Source: Haloarculaceae archaeon H-GB1-1 | GTDB lineage: Archaea > Halobacteriota > Halobacteria > Halobacteriales > Haloarculaceae | Assembly (NCBI GenBank): GCA_029688825.1 | Contig: JARUKX010000003.1 | Location: 151,439 to 215,438, forward strand | Direction: 5' to 3' | Length of the DNA: 64,000 nucleotides | Part shown: positions 1 through 8,106 of the stretch, in pieces | Layout: each line of letters begins with the position of its first letter | Numbering within the stretch: the first letter of the stretch is position 1 | Translations under genes and position numbers: made by a program | Notes under the pieces: model-generated | What the model saw: only the letters and a program-made list of their open reading frames with translations | The model's database searches: none | What the model was told of the DNA's origin: nothing

Positions 1-42
1 GGCGACGTGACGCTCTCGCGGCCCGACGTCCTCTTGCGGTAG
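1..42 (+). CDS. possible 3' end of a gene entering from the left edge
   Basis: Frame 1 is open from the window edge for 13 codons and ends in TAG at 40-42, directly abutting the stop codon of the convergent KDG kinase gene. Tail-to-tail packing like this is common in haloarchaea. Thirteen residues are too few to identify a family, so this is only a plausible gene tail. Confidence 0.25.
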   Translation, partial: GDVTLSRPDVLLR

Positions 43-996
43 CTACCGGGAGATTCCGCTCGCGTCCTCGTCGAGGACCGCCCGAACTTCTTCAGGTGAG
101 ACGACGGCGAGGTCACCCGCAATCGTCCGCTTGAGCGACGCCGTCGCGGCACCGTATGCGAGTGCGTCGGGGACCGTCCCGTCCTGCAACCGCCGAGCGA
201 CGTAGCCGCCGACGAACGCGTCTCCGGTGCCGATCGCGTCGACGGTGTCGGCCTCGTAGATTCCCTGTTCGAAGACCTCGCCGTCGTGGAGCGCCAGCGA
301 CCCGGTGTCCGAACGCGTCACGACGACGGTCTCGAAGTCCCAGTGGTCTGTGAGTTCGGTCGCGATCGCCTCGGGTTCGCCGTCGATATCGAGGACGTTG
401 CGCGCGTCGCGCTCGGCGACGAACAGCACGTCGACGTCCGGAAAGAGATCCGTGAGCGTCTGTCGGGCGTTCGCCGGGTCCCAGAGCTTCGAGCGGTAGT
501 TCACGTCGAAGTACGTCTTCGTGTCCGCGTTCTGTGCGTCCGCGAGCGCCGCGGCCGTCGTCTTCGCGAGCGACCCCGACAGGGCCGGCGTGATGCCCGA
601 CGTGTAGAAGGCGTCTGCCTCTCGGATCCGGTCGAGGGGTACTTCGTCGATGGTGAGCCTTCGGATGGCCGCGTCGGCGCGGTCGTAGATGACGTTCGTG
701 CCGCGCGGGTCGCCGCCGACGTCGAGGTAGTACGTGCCCACTCGGCCCTCGTCACTCCACACGACGTCGGTGTCGACGCCCTCGCCACGGAGTTCCGACG
801 TGATACGCGCTGCGAGGTCCGTGTCCGGGAGCTTCGAGACCCACGTCGCGTCGATACCGAGATGCGAGCAGGCGACGGCGACGTTGCTCTCGGCACCGCC
901 GGGGTGGACGTCGAGGGTGTCGGTCCGCGACAGTCGCGTCCCCTCCGGCGTCGAGAGTCGGAGCATCGTCTCGCCGAACGTGACCAGCCGTTGCAT
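43..996 (-). CDS. kdgK: 2-keto-3-deoxygluconate kinase (PfkB family)
   Basis: Phosphorylates 2-keto-3-deoxygluconate to KDPG, a step of the haloarchaeal semi-phosphorylative Entner-Doudoroff pathway. The 317-residue protein begins MQRLVTFGETMLRLS, typical of KDG kinases, has the N-terminal PfkB glycine motif (GGAESNVAVA, about residues 35-45) and the C-terminal catalytic motif DAIGTGDAFVGG, whose Asp is the base. I chose the ATG at 996 because family members start right at this strand; an in-frame ATG at 1023 would add nine residues. Gluconate dehydratase, the previous enzyme of the pathway, lies just upstream in the same direction with a 158-190 bp gap, so it could be one transcript or two. 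Soluble cytoplasmic enzyme. Confidence 0.9.
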   Translation of the reverse strand: MQRLVTFGETMLRLSTPEGTRLSRTDTLDVHPGGAESNVAVACSHLGIDATWVSKLPDTDLAARITSELRGEGVDTDVVWSDEGRVGTYYLDVGGDPRGTNVIYDRADAAIRRLTIDEVPLDRIREADAFYTSGITPALSGSLAKTTAAALADAQNADTKTYFDVNYRSKLWDPANARQTLTDLFPDVDVLFVAERDARNVLDIDGEPEAIATELTDHWDFETVVVTRSDTGSLALHDGEVFEQGIYEADTVDAIGTGDAFVGGYVARRLQDGTVPDALAYGAATASLKRTIAGDLAVVSPEEVRAVLDEDASGISR

Positions 997-1181
997 GGCT
1001 TGCTCTGTGTTGGGCACGGTCATAAACACCCCCCGAAATCCCTTGAGGCGGCGGTGGTCGAACGGCGACGCGATCGGTGGCTGGGCTGTCGAAGTTGCTG
1101 AGACATATGTCGTCGAGACGGGGTCGGTCGTATCGCCGACGAGCAGACTCCGCGGAACGTTCGGTCCCGCGGCTGTGCGGT

Positions 1182-2420
1182 CTATTCCTCGTCGAACAGG
1201 GTCTCGCCGTCGACCATGTTCTCGGCGACGGTGTCGACGTCGAGCGTGACGCCGAGACCCGGTTTCTCGGGGATCTCGATGTATCCGTCCTCGATGACGG
1301 TCTCCTCGACGAGGTCCTCCCACCAGCCGAGCTGGTATGAGTGGTACTCGACGGCGAGCGCGTTCGGGATGGCCGTGCCGACGTGCGCGGAGGCCATCGT
1401 CGCGACGGGCGAAGAGACGTTGTGCATCGCGACCGGGACGTAGTACTGGTTCGCCACGTCGGCAATCTTCCGGGTCTCGCGCATGCCGCCGACCTTCGGC
1501 ATGTCTGGTGCGATGATGTCGACGGCCTGGTTCTCGATGAGCCGCCGCTCCTCGGTCACGCGATAGCGGTTCTCGCCCACGGTGATGGGCGTGACGGTGG
1601 ACTTCGTGACCTCCTCCTGCACCTCGAGGTTCTCCGGCGGGACCGGGTCTTCCAGCCACCAGACGTCGTAGTCCTCGATGGCCTTGGCCAGTCGCTCTGC
1701 AGAGTTACGGGAGAAGGTCCAGTGGCAGTCGAACGCCACGTCCGCGCGGTCTTTCACGCGCTCTGTGACCTTCTCGACGATCTCGGCCTTGTGCCGGATC
1801 TCGCCCGGCCGGAGGTGGCGGTTGGCGCGGTCCTTCTCGTGACCGCTCGGCACGTCGAGGTCGAACTTCAGGGCGTCGTAGCCGAGGTCCTCGACGACGC
1901 GCTCGGCCTCGTCCGCACATGCGTCGGGGTCGGCCTCGTCCTCCGTGTGGCAGTCACAGTAGACGCGGACGTGGTCGCGGTACTTCCCGCCGAGCAACTG
2001 GTAGGCCGGGACCTCCAGAATCTTGCCGGCGAGATCGTGCAGCGCGATCTCGATGCCCGAGATGGCCGTCACGGTGACGCCCTCGACGGATCCCTCGCCG
2101 GACATCTTCTGCACGAGGTGCTCGAACAGGCGGTCGATGTCCAGCGGGTTCTCGCCGACGACGAACGGCTTCATCCGCTCGATGAGTTCCGGGACGCCCG
2201 CGCCCCAGTAGGCCTCGCCCGTGCCGACGATGCCCGCGTCGGTGTAGACGCGCACGAGCGTCCACGGGAAGTTCCCGTCGACCATCGTCGTCTGGACGTC
2301 CGTAATCTCGACGTCGCGGCCGCCGCCGCGCTTCGCCGTCGTGCCCATCGCCTCCGCGGAGAGCTCCCGCATCGTGTACTCTGCATTCGGGTCGTGAAGC
2401 CCGGCGTAGTCTCGACTCAT
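1182..2420 (-). CDS. gad: D-gluconate dehydratase (enolase superfamily)
   Basis: Dehydrates D-gluconate to 2-keto-3-deoxygluconate in the Entner-Doudoroff branch. The 412-residue protein is a mandelate racemase/enolase-superfamily member: N-terminal capping domain (about 35-145), then a barrel with KFDLD (about 190), metal ligands in FDCHW (about 235), WLEDPVP (about 262) and VGENRY (about 290), and a late catalytic His in AMHNVSSP (about 340). The start MSRDYAGLHDPNAEYTMREL matches the conserved N-terminus of haloarchaeal gluconate dehydratases as I know them. A second in-frame ATG lies two codons upstream at 2426. The promoter carries a TrmB-type palindrome (2431-2446), and KDG kinase follows downstream. 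Activity on galactonate or other sugar acids cannot be excluded from sequence. Confidence 0.9.
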   Translation of the reverse strand: MSRDYAGLHDPNAEYTMRELSAEAMGTTAKRGGGRDVEITDVQTTMVDGNFPWTLVRVYTDAGIVGTGEAYWGAGVPELIERMKPFVVGENPLDIDRLFEHLVQKMSGEGSVEGVTVTAISGIEIALHDLAGKILEVPAYQLLGGKYRDHVRVYCDCHTEDEADPDACADEAERVVEDLGYDALKFDLDVPSGHEKDRANRHLRPGEIRHKAEIVEKVTERVKDRADVAFDCHWTFSRNSAERLAKAIEDYDVWWLEDPVPPENLEVQEEVTKSTVTPITVGENRYRVTEERRLIENQAVDIIAPDMPKVGGMRETRKIADVANQYYVPVAMHNVSSPVATMASAHVGTAIPNALAVEYHSYQLGWWEDLVEETVIEDGYIEIPEKPGLGVTLDVDTVAENMVDGETLFDEE

Positions 2421-2430
2421 ATACATATTT

Positions 2431-2446
2431 TACTCGGACTACAGTA
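2431..2446 (-). promoter_or_regulatory. TrmB-type operator in the gluconate dehydratase promoter
   Basis: Read on the minus strand this is TACT-GTAGTCC-GAGTA, an exact match to the TACT-N7/8-GAGTA motif described for the Halobacterium sugar regulator TrmB. An AT-rich TATA-like stretch (about 2446-2456) lies immediately upstream and the start codons lie 5-11 bases downstream. The site therefore falls between TATA and the start, the position expected for repression. A TrmB-family gene is encoded at 11227-12279. Confidence 0.7.
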
Positions 2447-2553
2447 AATAATTTGCGACCGGAGAGTCAGTGGCTCACTCCCCGCTGCAATTCACAGACG
2501 CACAGATGCAGAGGATTCAAAGTATAATCCTGAGTAGGGCCGAGGGTCAGATA

Positions 2554-2823
2554 ATGCCCTCCGAAATGATACTGCCTGCTGCCCTGGCGCTGATCGTGGC
2601 GAGTCTCGGGTGCGTGCTCGTGTTTCACGTCGAGACGGCGATGGCGCTCCAGCGACGGTACGCAGAGACGGTGAGCTGGGCCCCACCCTCTGAGCACCCC
2701 GAGTACTACGGGAAAACGGCCGCCCATCGAAAGGGTGTCTTCCAGTTCGGTGGGGTGGTCCTCCTGCTGGTCGGCATCTCCCTGCTGACGCTGATCGTGT
2801 ACGGGACGTTCTTCGCTGCGTAG
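2554..2823 (+). CDS. small two-helix membrane protein
   Basis: Unrecognised 89-residue protein. A hydrophobic segment at about residues 5-25 and another at about 62-88 predict a two-helix membrane protein with a polar middle containing SWAPPSEHPEYYGKTAAHRKG. The start at 2554 is chosen because a TATA-like AGTATAAT (2521-2528) lies about 28 bases upstream, giving a nearly leaderless message; a start at 2470 would precede this promoter. It is divergent from gluconate dehydratase. Function unknown; no sign that it belongs to the sugar pathway. Confidence 0.6.
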   Translation: MPSEMILPAALALIVASLGCVLVFHVETAMALQRRYAETVSWAPPSEHPEYYGKTAAHRKGVFQFGGVVLLLVGISLLTLIVYGTFFAA

Positions 2824-2936
2824 CTGCAGGCTCAGCAGCTACCGTGGCCGAAGCGACCACTGATGGTTTGTTGTCGCAGACCGCACACAAACAGTCGGAC
2901 CGGGTCTTCAAAACCGCTTCAGAACGACGACAATTC

Positions 2937-4841
2937 TCAGAGCTCGTACACGCGGGCTTCGTAGGGACGCAGCGAGAAGTCGGCGACGGCCTCCGGTGTA
3001 TCAGGGTAGTTCCCCATCAGGAGGTGCTTGGTCCGGTCGGCGAGGTGGAGGTTCACCATCGTGCAGACGTCGGTGTAGTTGAGGATGACGAGGACCTGCT
3101 CGTCGTCGAGGGTGCGGGTGTAGGCGAAGATCTGCTCGTCTTCGGGGATGAGGAGTTCGTACTCGCCGTAGACGAGGACGTCGTGGTCGTGCCGGAGTTT
3201 GATGAGGTCGCGATAGTAGTTCAGGACTGACTTCTCGGCGACCATCTCGTTGGCGACGTTGATGGACTGGAAGTCGTCGCCGAGCGGAATCCACGGTTCG
3301 CCTTCCGTGAAGCCCGCGCCCTCGGAATCGTCCCACTGCATCGGCGTGCGGGCGTTGTCGCGGGTCCGATGCTCGACGACGTCGCGGACCTTCTCGTACT
3401 CCTCGATGCCGTGTTCGGCCATCATCTGTCGGACGTTCCTGATGGTGTCAACGTCGCGGATGACGTCCAACCCCTCGAAGGTGTCGTTGGTCATGCCGAT
3501 CTCCTGGCCCTGATAGATGAACGGCGTGCCCTGAAGGGTCAACAGCAGGGTCGCGAGCATGGTCGCAGATTCGTAGCGGTAGGACGCATCGTCGGCGAAC
3601 CGGGAGACGCTGCGGGGCTGGTCGTGATTCTCGAAGAAGAGGCTGTTCCACCCTTTCCCCGACAGTCCGTTCTGCCAGTGTGTGAGTATCTGTTTGAGGT
3701 CGACGAGGTCCCAGTCGCCGATGTCCCAGCGCCCCCGCTCGCCGAAGTCCAGTTGCATGTGGTCGAACTGGAACGCGAGGTCCATCGGGCCGTCCTCGCC
3801 GGTGTACGCCTTCGCGTGTTCGAGGTCGAGATACGGCATCTCGCCGACGGTAACGGTGTCCGTTCCTTCGAAGACCTCCTCGCGGAGTTCGTTCAGGTAC
3901 TCCTCGATGCGCGGGCCGTCGACGAAGTGCTCGCTGCCGACCCAGCCCGACGTCGGGTCACCGTCCGGAAGATCGGCGGGCTTCGAGAGCAGATTGATGA
4001 CGTCGAGTCGGAATCCGTCGATGCCCTTGTCGAGCCACCAGCGCATCATCTCGTAGACGTCCTCGCGGACCTCGGGATTATCCCAGTTCAGGTCGGGCTG
4101 GGTGACGTCGTAGAGATGGAGGTACCACTCACCGCGGTCCTCGTCGTACTCCCAGGCGGAGCCACCGAAGTGGCTCTCCCAGTTGTTCGGCGGCTCGTCG
4201 GGGTCGCCCTTCGCCCAGATGTAGTAGTCGCCGTATTCGCCGTCGGGGTCCTCGCGGGAGGCTGTGAACCACGCGTGCTCCTCGGACGTGTGATTGACGA
4301 CCATGTCCATGATGAGCCGGATGCCGCGCTCGTGGAGGCCGTCGAGGAGGCGCTCCCAGTCGTCCATGTCCCCGTAGACCTCCCAGATGGCTTCATAGTC
4401 GGAGACGTCGTAGCCGTTATCGTGCTGGGGCGACTCGTAGACGGGATTGAGCCAGACGACGTCGACGCCGAGGTACTCGAGGTAGTCCAGCTTCTCGATG
4501 ATGCCCTCGATGTCCCCGATGCCGTCGTCGTCGGAGTCGTTGAAGCTCTTGGGGTAGATCTGGTAGACGACCGACTCCTTCCACCACGCGCGCTGGTCGG
4601 CGAGTGCGTCGCTGGCTGGGGCCTCGTCGCTGACGTTGCCTTGGACACCGTCACTCGCGGTGGCCGCGACTGCTTCGCTCGTCCCACCTTCGACGGCGAC
4701 TTCCTCGCCGGCGTCGCTCCCTGCCGGGTCGACGTCGGCAGCGTCCTGGGCGTCGCTCGCTGCCACCTCGTCGTCGCCGGCGTCCGATGGGCTGTCCATA
4801 TCTGTGTTCCGTCGTCTACCCGTTTGTCCTGTTCGGTTCAT
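2937..4841 (-). CDS. alpha-glucosidase (GH13) with long acidic N-terminal extension
   Basis: Hydrolyses alpha-glucosidic bonds in short oligosaccharides (oligo-1,6-glucosidase/maltase type). The GH13 barrel begins near residue 88 (WWKESVVYQIYPKSF) and carries all four regions: DMVVNHTS, GFRLDVIN with the nucleophile Asp, TVGEMPY with the acid/base Glu, and FENHDQPR. No signal peptide, so probably cytoplasmic. Unlike its upstream paralogue, it has about 85 extra N-terminal residues rich in Asp, Glu, Ala and Ser. The ATG at 4841 lies three bases after the paralogue's stop codon, suggesting translational coupling; an in-frame ATG at 4799 would still leave about 70 extra residues. The context suggests breakdown of imported oligosaccharides. 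Confidence 0.9.
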   Translation of the reverse strand: MNRTGQTGRRRNTDMDSPSDAGDDEVAASDAQDAADVDPAGSDAGEEVAVEGGTSEAVAATASDGVQGNVSDEAPASDALADQRAWWKESVVYQIYPKSFNDSDDDGIGDIEGIIEKLDYLEYLGVDVVWLNPVYESPQHDNGYDVSDYEAIWEVYGDMDDWERLLDGLHERGIRLIMDMVVNHTSEEHAWFTASREDPDGEYGDYYIWAKGDPDEPPNNWESHFGGSAWEYDEDRGEWYLHLYDVTQPDLNWDNPEVREDVYEMMRWWLDKGIDGFRLDVINLLSKPADLPDGDPTSGWVGSEHFVDGPRIEEYLNELREEVFEGTDTVTVGEMPYLDLEHAKAYTGEDGPMDLAFQFDHMQLDFGERGRWDIGDWDLVDLKQILTHWQNGLSGKGWNSLFFENHDQPRSVSRFADDASYRYESATMLATLLLTLQGTPFIYQGQEIGMTNDTFEGLDVIRDVDTIRNVRQMMAEHGIEEYEKVRDVVEHRTRDNARTPMQWDDSEGAGFTEGEPWIPLGDDFQSINVANEMVAEKSVLNYYRDLIKLRHDHDVLVYGEYELLIPEDEQIFAYTRTLDDEQVLVILNYTDVCTMVNLHLADRTKHLLMGNYPDTPEAVADFSLRPYEARVYEL

Positions 4842-4844
4842 AGT

Positions 4845-6512
4845 TCAGGAGAGCCGATAAATCTGGGCTTCGTAGGGCCGTAGCGTCAGCGATGCGAGGT
4901 CCGTCTCGTCGCGGTCGTAGTTCCCGAGTAGCTGTTCGACCGCGCCCGACACCGGCAGTTCGACCAGTGCGTCCTGGGCCGTGAGGTTTAGCGTCACGAG
5001 AACGCGCTCGGAGTCGTCCGCCCGTACGTAGGCGAACACCTGCTCGTGGTCGGGAACGAGGTGGTCGAAGTCGCCGTAGACGAGCACGTCGTGGTCGTCC
5101 CGCAGCGCGATGCAGTCGCGGTGGTACGTCCAGATGGAGCGGTCCCGCGCCCGCTCGGCCGCGGCGTTGACCGTCTCGTAGTTGGGGTTGACGGGGAGCC
5201 ACGGCGAGCCGTCGGTGAACCCCGCGTTCTCCGAGTCGTCCCACTGCATCGGGGTGCGGGCGTTGTCACGGCAGCGGTACCGTACGACGTCTTTCACCGA
5301 CTCGAAGCTGTCTATCTTGCCCGCGTCGAGCGCGCCTAGGACGCGGTTCCGGGCGTCGGCGTCGCGGATCTCGTCCAGCGAGTCGAACGGGTAGTTCGTC
5401 ATCCCGAGCTCCTGGCCCTGGTAGAGGAAGGGCGTCCCGCGGAGGGTCAGCAGCATCGTCCCGAGTGCGGTCGCCGACTCGTATCGGTACTGCTCGTCGT
5501 CGCCGAACCGGGAGACGCTCCGGGGCTGGTCGTGGTTGTCCAGATACAGCGCGTTCCACCCCTCGTCGGCCAGCCCCTCCTGCCAGCGAGAGAAGACCTC
5601 CTTCAGCTCCCGGACGTGCCAGTCCCCGACGTCCCACCAGTCCTTCTCGACGAAGTCCAGTCGGACGTGCTCGAAGTGGAACAGCATGTCGAGCGGGCCG
5701 TCGTCGCCGGTGTACTCGCGGGCGTCTTCGACCGAGACGTTCGGGGTCTCCCCGACGGCCATGGCGTCGTACTGGTCGAACGTCCGCTCGGAGAGTTCCT
5801 GCAGATACTCGGTGACGTGGGGGCCGTTCGCGAAGTGGTCGAGACCGACCCAGTCCTGGTCGGGGTCGCCGTCGGGGAGGCCCTCTGGCTTCGAGATGAA
5901 GTTGATGACGTCCATCCGGAAGCCATCGATGCCCTGCTGGAGCCACCAGTCGACCAGTTCCGCGACCTCGTCGCGGACGTCCGGGTTCCGCCAGTTCAGG
6001 TCGGGTTGGGTCGGGTCGAACAGGTGGAGGTACCACTCCTCGCGCTCGCGGTCGTAGCGCCAGGCGGGGCCGCCGAAGCACGACCCCCAGTTGTTCGGGA
6101 GGTCGTCGGGCTCGCCGGGCATCCACATGTAGTAGTCGCCGTACTCGCCGTCGGGGTCCTCGCGGGAGGCCGTGAACCACGCGTGTTGGTCGGACGTGTG
6201 GTTGACCACGAGATCCATGATGAGCCTGATGTCGCGCTCGTGAAGCCCGTCGCGGAGCCGCTCCCAGTCCTCCATCGACCCGAATCGGTCGTCGATGGCC
6301 CGATAATCGGAGACGTCGTATCCGTCGTCTTCCTGGGGTGACTCGTAGACGGGATTGAGCCAGACGACGTCGACGCCGAGGTCGTCGAGGTAGTCCAGCT
6401 TCTCGACGATGCCCTGGATGTCACCGACGCCGTCACCGTCGGTGTCGTTGAAGCTCTTCGGATAGATCTGATATACGACCGCTTCCTTCCACCATGCGTT
6501 TTCGTCTGTCAT
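4845..6512 (-). CDS. alpha-glucosidase (GH13)
   Basis: A 555-residue GH13 enzyme of the oligo-1,6-glucosidase/maltase type that would release glucose from short maltose- or isomaltose-like sugars. Catalytic regions visible: DLVVNHTS (about 100), GFRMDVIN with the nucleophile (about 200), AVGETPN with the acid/base Glu (about 255) and LDNHDQPR (about 325). It starts directly with MTDENAWWKEAVVYQIYPKSF, the normal length for the family, with no signal peptide. It sits between the aldolase gene (57 bp upstream) and its paralogue (three bases downstream), all on the minus strand, so the three probably form one operon running from oligosaccharide to pyruvate. The two enzymes may differ in linkage preference, which cannot be told from sequence. 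Confidence 0.9.
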   Translation of the reverse strand: MTDENAWWKEAVVYQIYPKSFNDTDGDGVGDIQGIVEKLDYLDDLGVDVVWLNPVYESPQEDDGYDVSDYRAIDDRFGSMEDWERLRDGLHERDIRLIMDLVVNHTSDQHAWFTASREDPDGEYGDYYMWMPGEPDDLPNNWGSCFGGPAWRYDREREEWYLHLFDPTQPDLNWRNPDVRDEVAELVDWWLQQGIDGFRMDVINFISKPEGLPDGDPDQDWVGLDHFANGPHVTEYLQELSERTFDQYDAMAVGETPNVSVEDAREYTGDDGPLDMLFHFEHVRLDFVEKDWWDVGDWHVRELKEVFSRWQEGLADEGWNALYLDNHDQPRSVSRFGDDEQYRYESATALGTMLLTLRGTPFLYQGQELGMTNYPFDSLDEIRDADARNRVLGALDAGKIDSFESVKDVVRYRCRDNARTPMQWDDSENAGFTDGSPWLPVNPNYETVNAAAERARDRSIWTYHRDCIALRDDHDVLVYGDFDHLVPDHEQVFAYVRADDSERVLVTLNLTAQDALVELPVSGAVEQLLGNYDRDETDLASLTLRPYEAQIYRLS

Positions 6513-6569
6513 TATGTCACGTCCAGGAGTTCCGTCGTTCGCTCGTCGGTGCCGCCGCCGCGGCCTTGG

Positions 6570-7490
6570 CTACAGCAAGCCCAGCGCGGTCAAATCCGCT
6601 TCGAGTTCCGCCGCGTCCGCGTCGTCCATCAGCGAGAGCGGGTCGCGGAGCGGGCCGACGTCGAACTCGACGTCGCGAAGCGAGAGCGCGGTCTTGACGC
6701 CGGCCATGTACGGCCCGCGTTTGAGCGCATCGCGAACCTCGTACACCTCGCTCTGTCGCTCCCGCGCTCGGTCGACGTCGCCCGCCACGAAGGCATCGTA
6801 GAGGTCGACGACGAGTCCGGGGAAGACGTTCGCGACGGCGCTCACCATTCCCGAACAACCGATGGAGAGGCCGGGGTAGAGCAGCGAGTCAGACCCAGAG
6901 AGGAACGTCAGCTCGGGATGGGCGTCGATGGCCTGTCCGAGCCACGGGACGTCCTTGCTGGAGTCTTTGACCCCCGCGAAGTTCGGTATCTCCGCGAGGT
7001 CGTCGAGCGTGTCCAGCGACAGCGCGTTCCCCGTCTTGCTCGGGATGTGATAGCAGTAGACGGGGAGGTCAGTCGCACGCGCGACGCGCTCGTAGTGCGT
7101 GACCGCGGCGTCGTGGTCCAGCGGGTAGTAGAACGGCGTGACGACGACGAGTCCGTCGGCCCCCGCGTCGGCCGCTGCCTCCGCCCGTGCGATGGTCTGA
7201 TGGGTGCTCGGTGCGCCGACGCCAGCGATGACCGACACCGCCTCGCCCACCTCGTCGACGACAGCTTCGACGACCGCGTCCCGCTCCGCGCCGGACAGCA
7301 GCGGGAACTCGCCGTTCGTTCCCAGTGGGAAGACACCGTGTGCCCCGCCGTCGACGACGAATCGCGCGTGCGCAGCAGTCGCTTCGAGATTCACCGATTC
7401 GTCGTCGTGAAACGCCGTGACCGTCGGCGGGACGACCCCGTGAATCGAGAGCGGGTCGTTCGCCCCTGCCTGCGGAGCCTTGGCAGTCAT
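6570..7490 (-). CDS. kdgA: KDPG/KDG aldolase, DapA/N-acetylneuraminate lyase family
   Basis: Probably cleaves 2-keto-3-deoxy-6-phosphogluconate to pyruvate and glyceraldehyde-3-phosphate, closing the Entner-Doudoroff route. The 306-residue protein shows the class I aldolase features of the DapA family: GTNGEF (about 59-64), the catalytic Tyr in YCYHIPSKTG (about 145) and the Schiff-base Lys in GVKDSS (about 173). The start at 7490 lies about 25 bases after a TATA-like GATTAAG (7516-7522, minus strand), so the message would be leaderless. Dihydrodipicolinate synthase or another keto-acid aldolase is possible, but linkage to alpha-glucosidases and the other pathway genes favours KDPG/KDG. Confidence 0.8.
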   Translation of the reverse strand: MTAKAPQAGANDPLSIHGVVPPTVTAFHDDESVNLEATAAHARFVVDGGAHGVFPLGTNGEFPLLSGAERDAVVEAVVDEVGEAVSVIAGVGAPSTHQTIARAEAAADAGADGLVVVTPFYYPLDHDAAVTHYERVARATDLPVYCYHIPSKTGNALSLDTLDDLAEIPNFAGVKDSSKDVPWLGQAIDAHPELTFLSGSDSLLYPGLSIGCSGMVSAVANVFPGLVVDLYDAFVAGDVDRARERQSEVYEVRDALKRGPYMAGVKTALSLRDVEFDVGPLRDPLSLMDDADAAELEADLTALGLL

Positions 7491-7513
7491 TGCCCACGAA
7501 TTGTCTAGGCGTT

Positions 7514-7554
7514 CCCTTAATCGTTGCGACGTTACTTCTTCAGATTCGAGTAAA
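7514..7554 (-). promoter_or_regulatory. promoter of the aldolase-glucosidase operon with a 16-base upstream element
   Basis: On the minus strand, GATTAAGGG (7522-7514) forms a TATA-like element about 25 bases before the aldolase ATG. Sixteen bases further upstream lies TTTACTCGAATCTGAA (7554-7539). The identical 16 bases occur at a similar distance before the UspA gene TATA box (18978-18993), suggesting a shared regulatory element. Confidence 0.5.
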
Positions 7555-7612
7555 CGCTTCTGGTGTGGTGGTCGCCGCTTCCGAATCTCGCTCAGAGATG
7601 GGCACGACGCGG

Positions 7613-7942
7613 CTAGTCCCAGTACGACGACTTCAGCATCATCGTGACGAACATCACGAGCAGGTACCCGCCACCGAGAAGCATCGCGGCGGCGAGAATC
7701 AGGCCCAGGGGGATTCCTATCGCAACTACCACCGCGGAGACGGCGAGGGCGGCAATCCCGAGCAAAACGTCTATCACGAAGCCCGCGATGGCGCTGACGA
7801 TGCCGTACGGAACCGGCCAGAACGGGACTACGAGAGTGACGAAGAGGAGGCGACCCTTGGTGAGTGACCCAGCAGCGGCGAGCCACAGCACGGCTCCCAG
7901 CCAGAGAATCACCGTCACGGACCCGAGGGAGACGATATTCAT
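7613..7942 (-). CDS. hypothetical membrane protein, about three helices
   Basis: Unrecognised 109-residue protein, almost entirely hydrophobic, with segments at about residues 5-25, 32-70 (possibly two helices) and 75-103. It ends in a short polar tail (LKSSYWD). Codon use is normal for the region (GC-rich third positions). It stands alone between the aldolase operon promoter and a convergently unrelated HAD gene. The start at 7942 gives a conventional membrane-insertion N-terminus. No function can be assigned. Confidence 0.65.
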   Translation of the reverse strand: MNIVSLGSVTVILWLGAVLWLAAAGSLTKGRLLFVTLVVPFWPVPYGIVSAIAGFVIDVLLGIAALAVSAVVVAIGIPLGLILAAAMLLGGGYLLVMFVTMMLKSSYWD

Positions 7943-8106
7943 TTCCGGATTCCCCTCGTCGTAAGGAGAGCGACCGGAAATAGACTGGCATCAACGTTGG
8001 CGAGCGACGGGCTCACCGAGTCCCGGCTCCCAGCCAGAATCCACGTCGTTCGTGGGTCCAGAGGTGAACGGAGCCGTGGCGGGGCAACGACCGGAGCGAA
8101 TTTCGC

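Noticed and set aside
2470..2553. Longer start for the small membrane protein (28 extra residues)
   Set aside because: It would start upstream of the TATA-like element at 2521-2528, and the extra residues are unlike a membrane-protein N-terminus.
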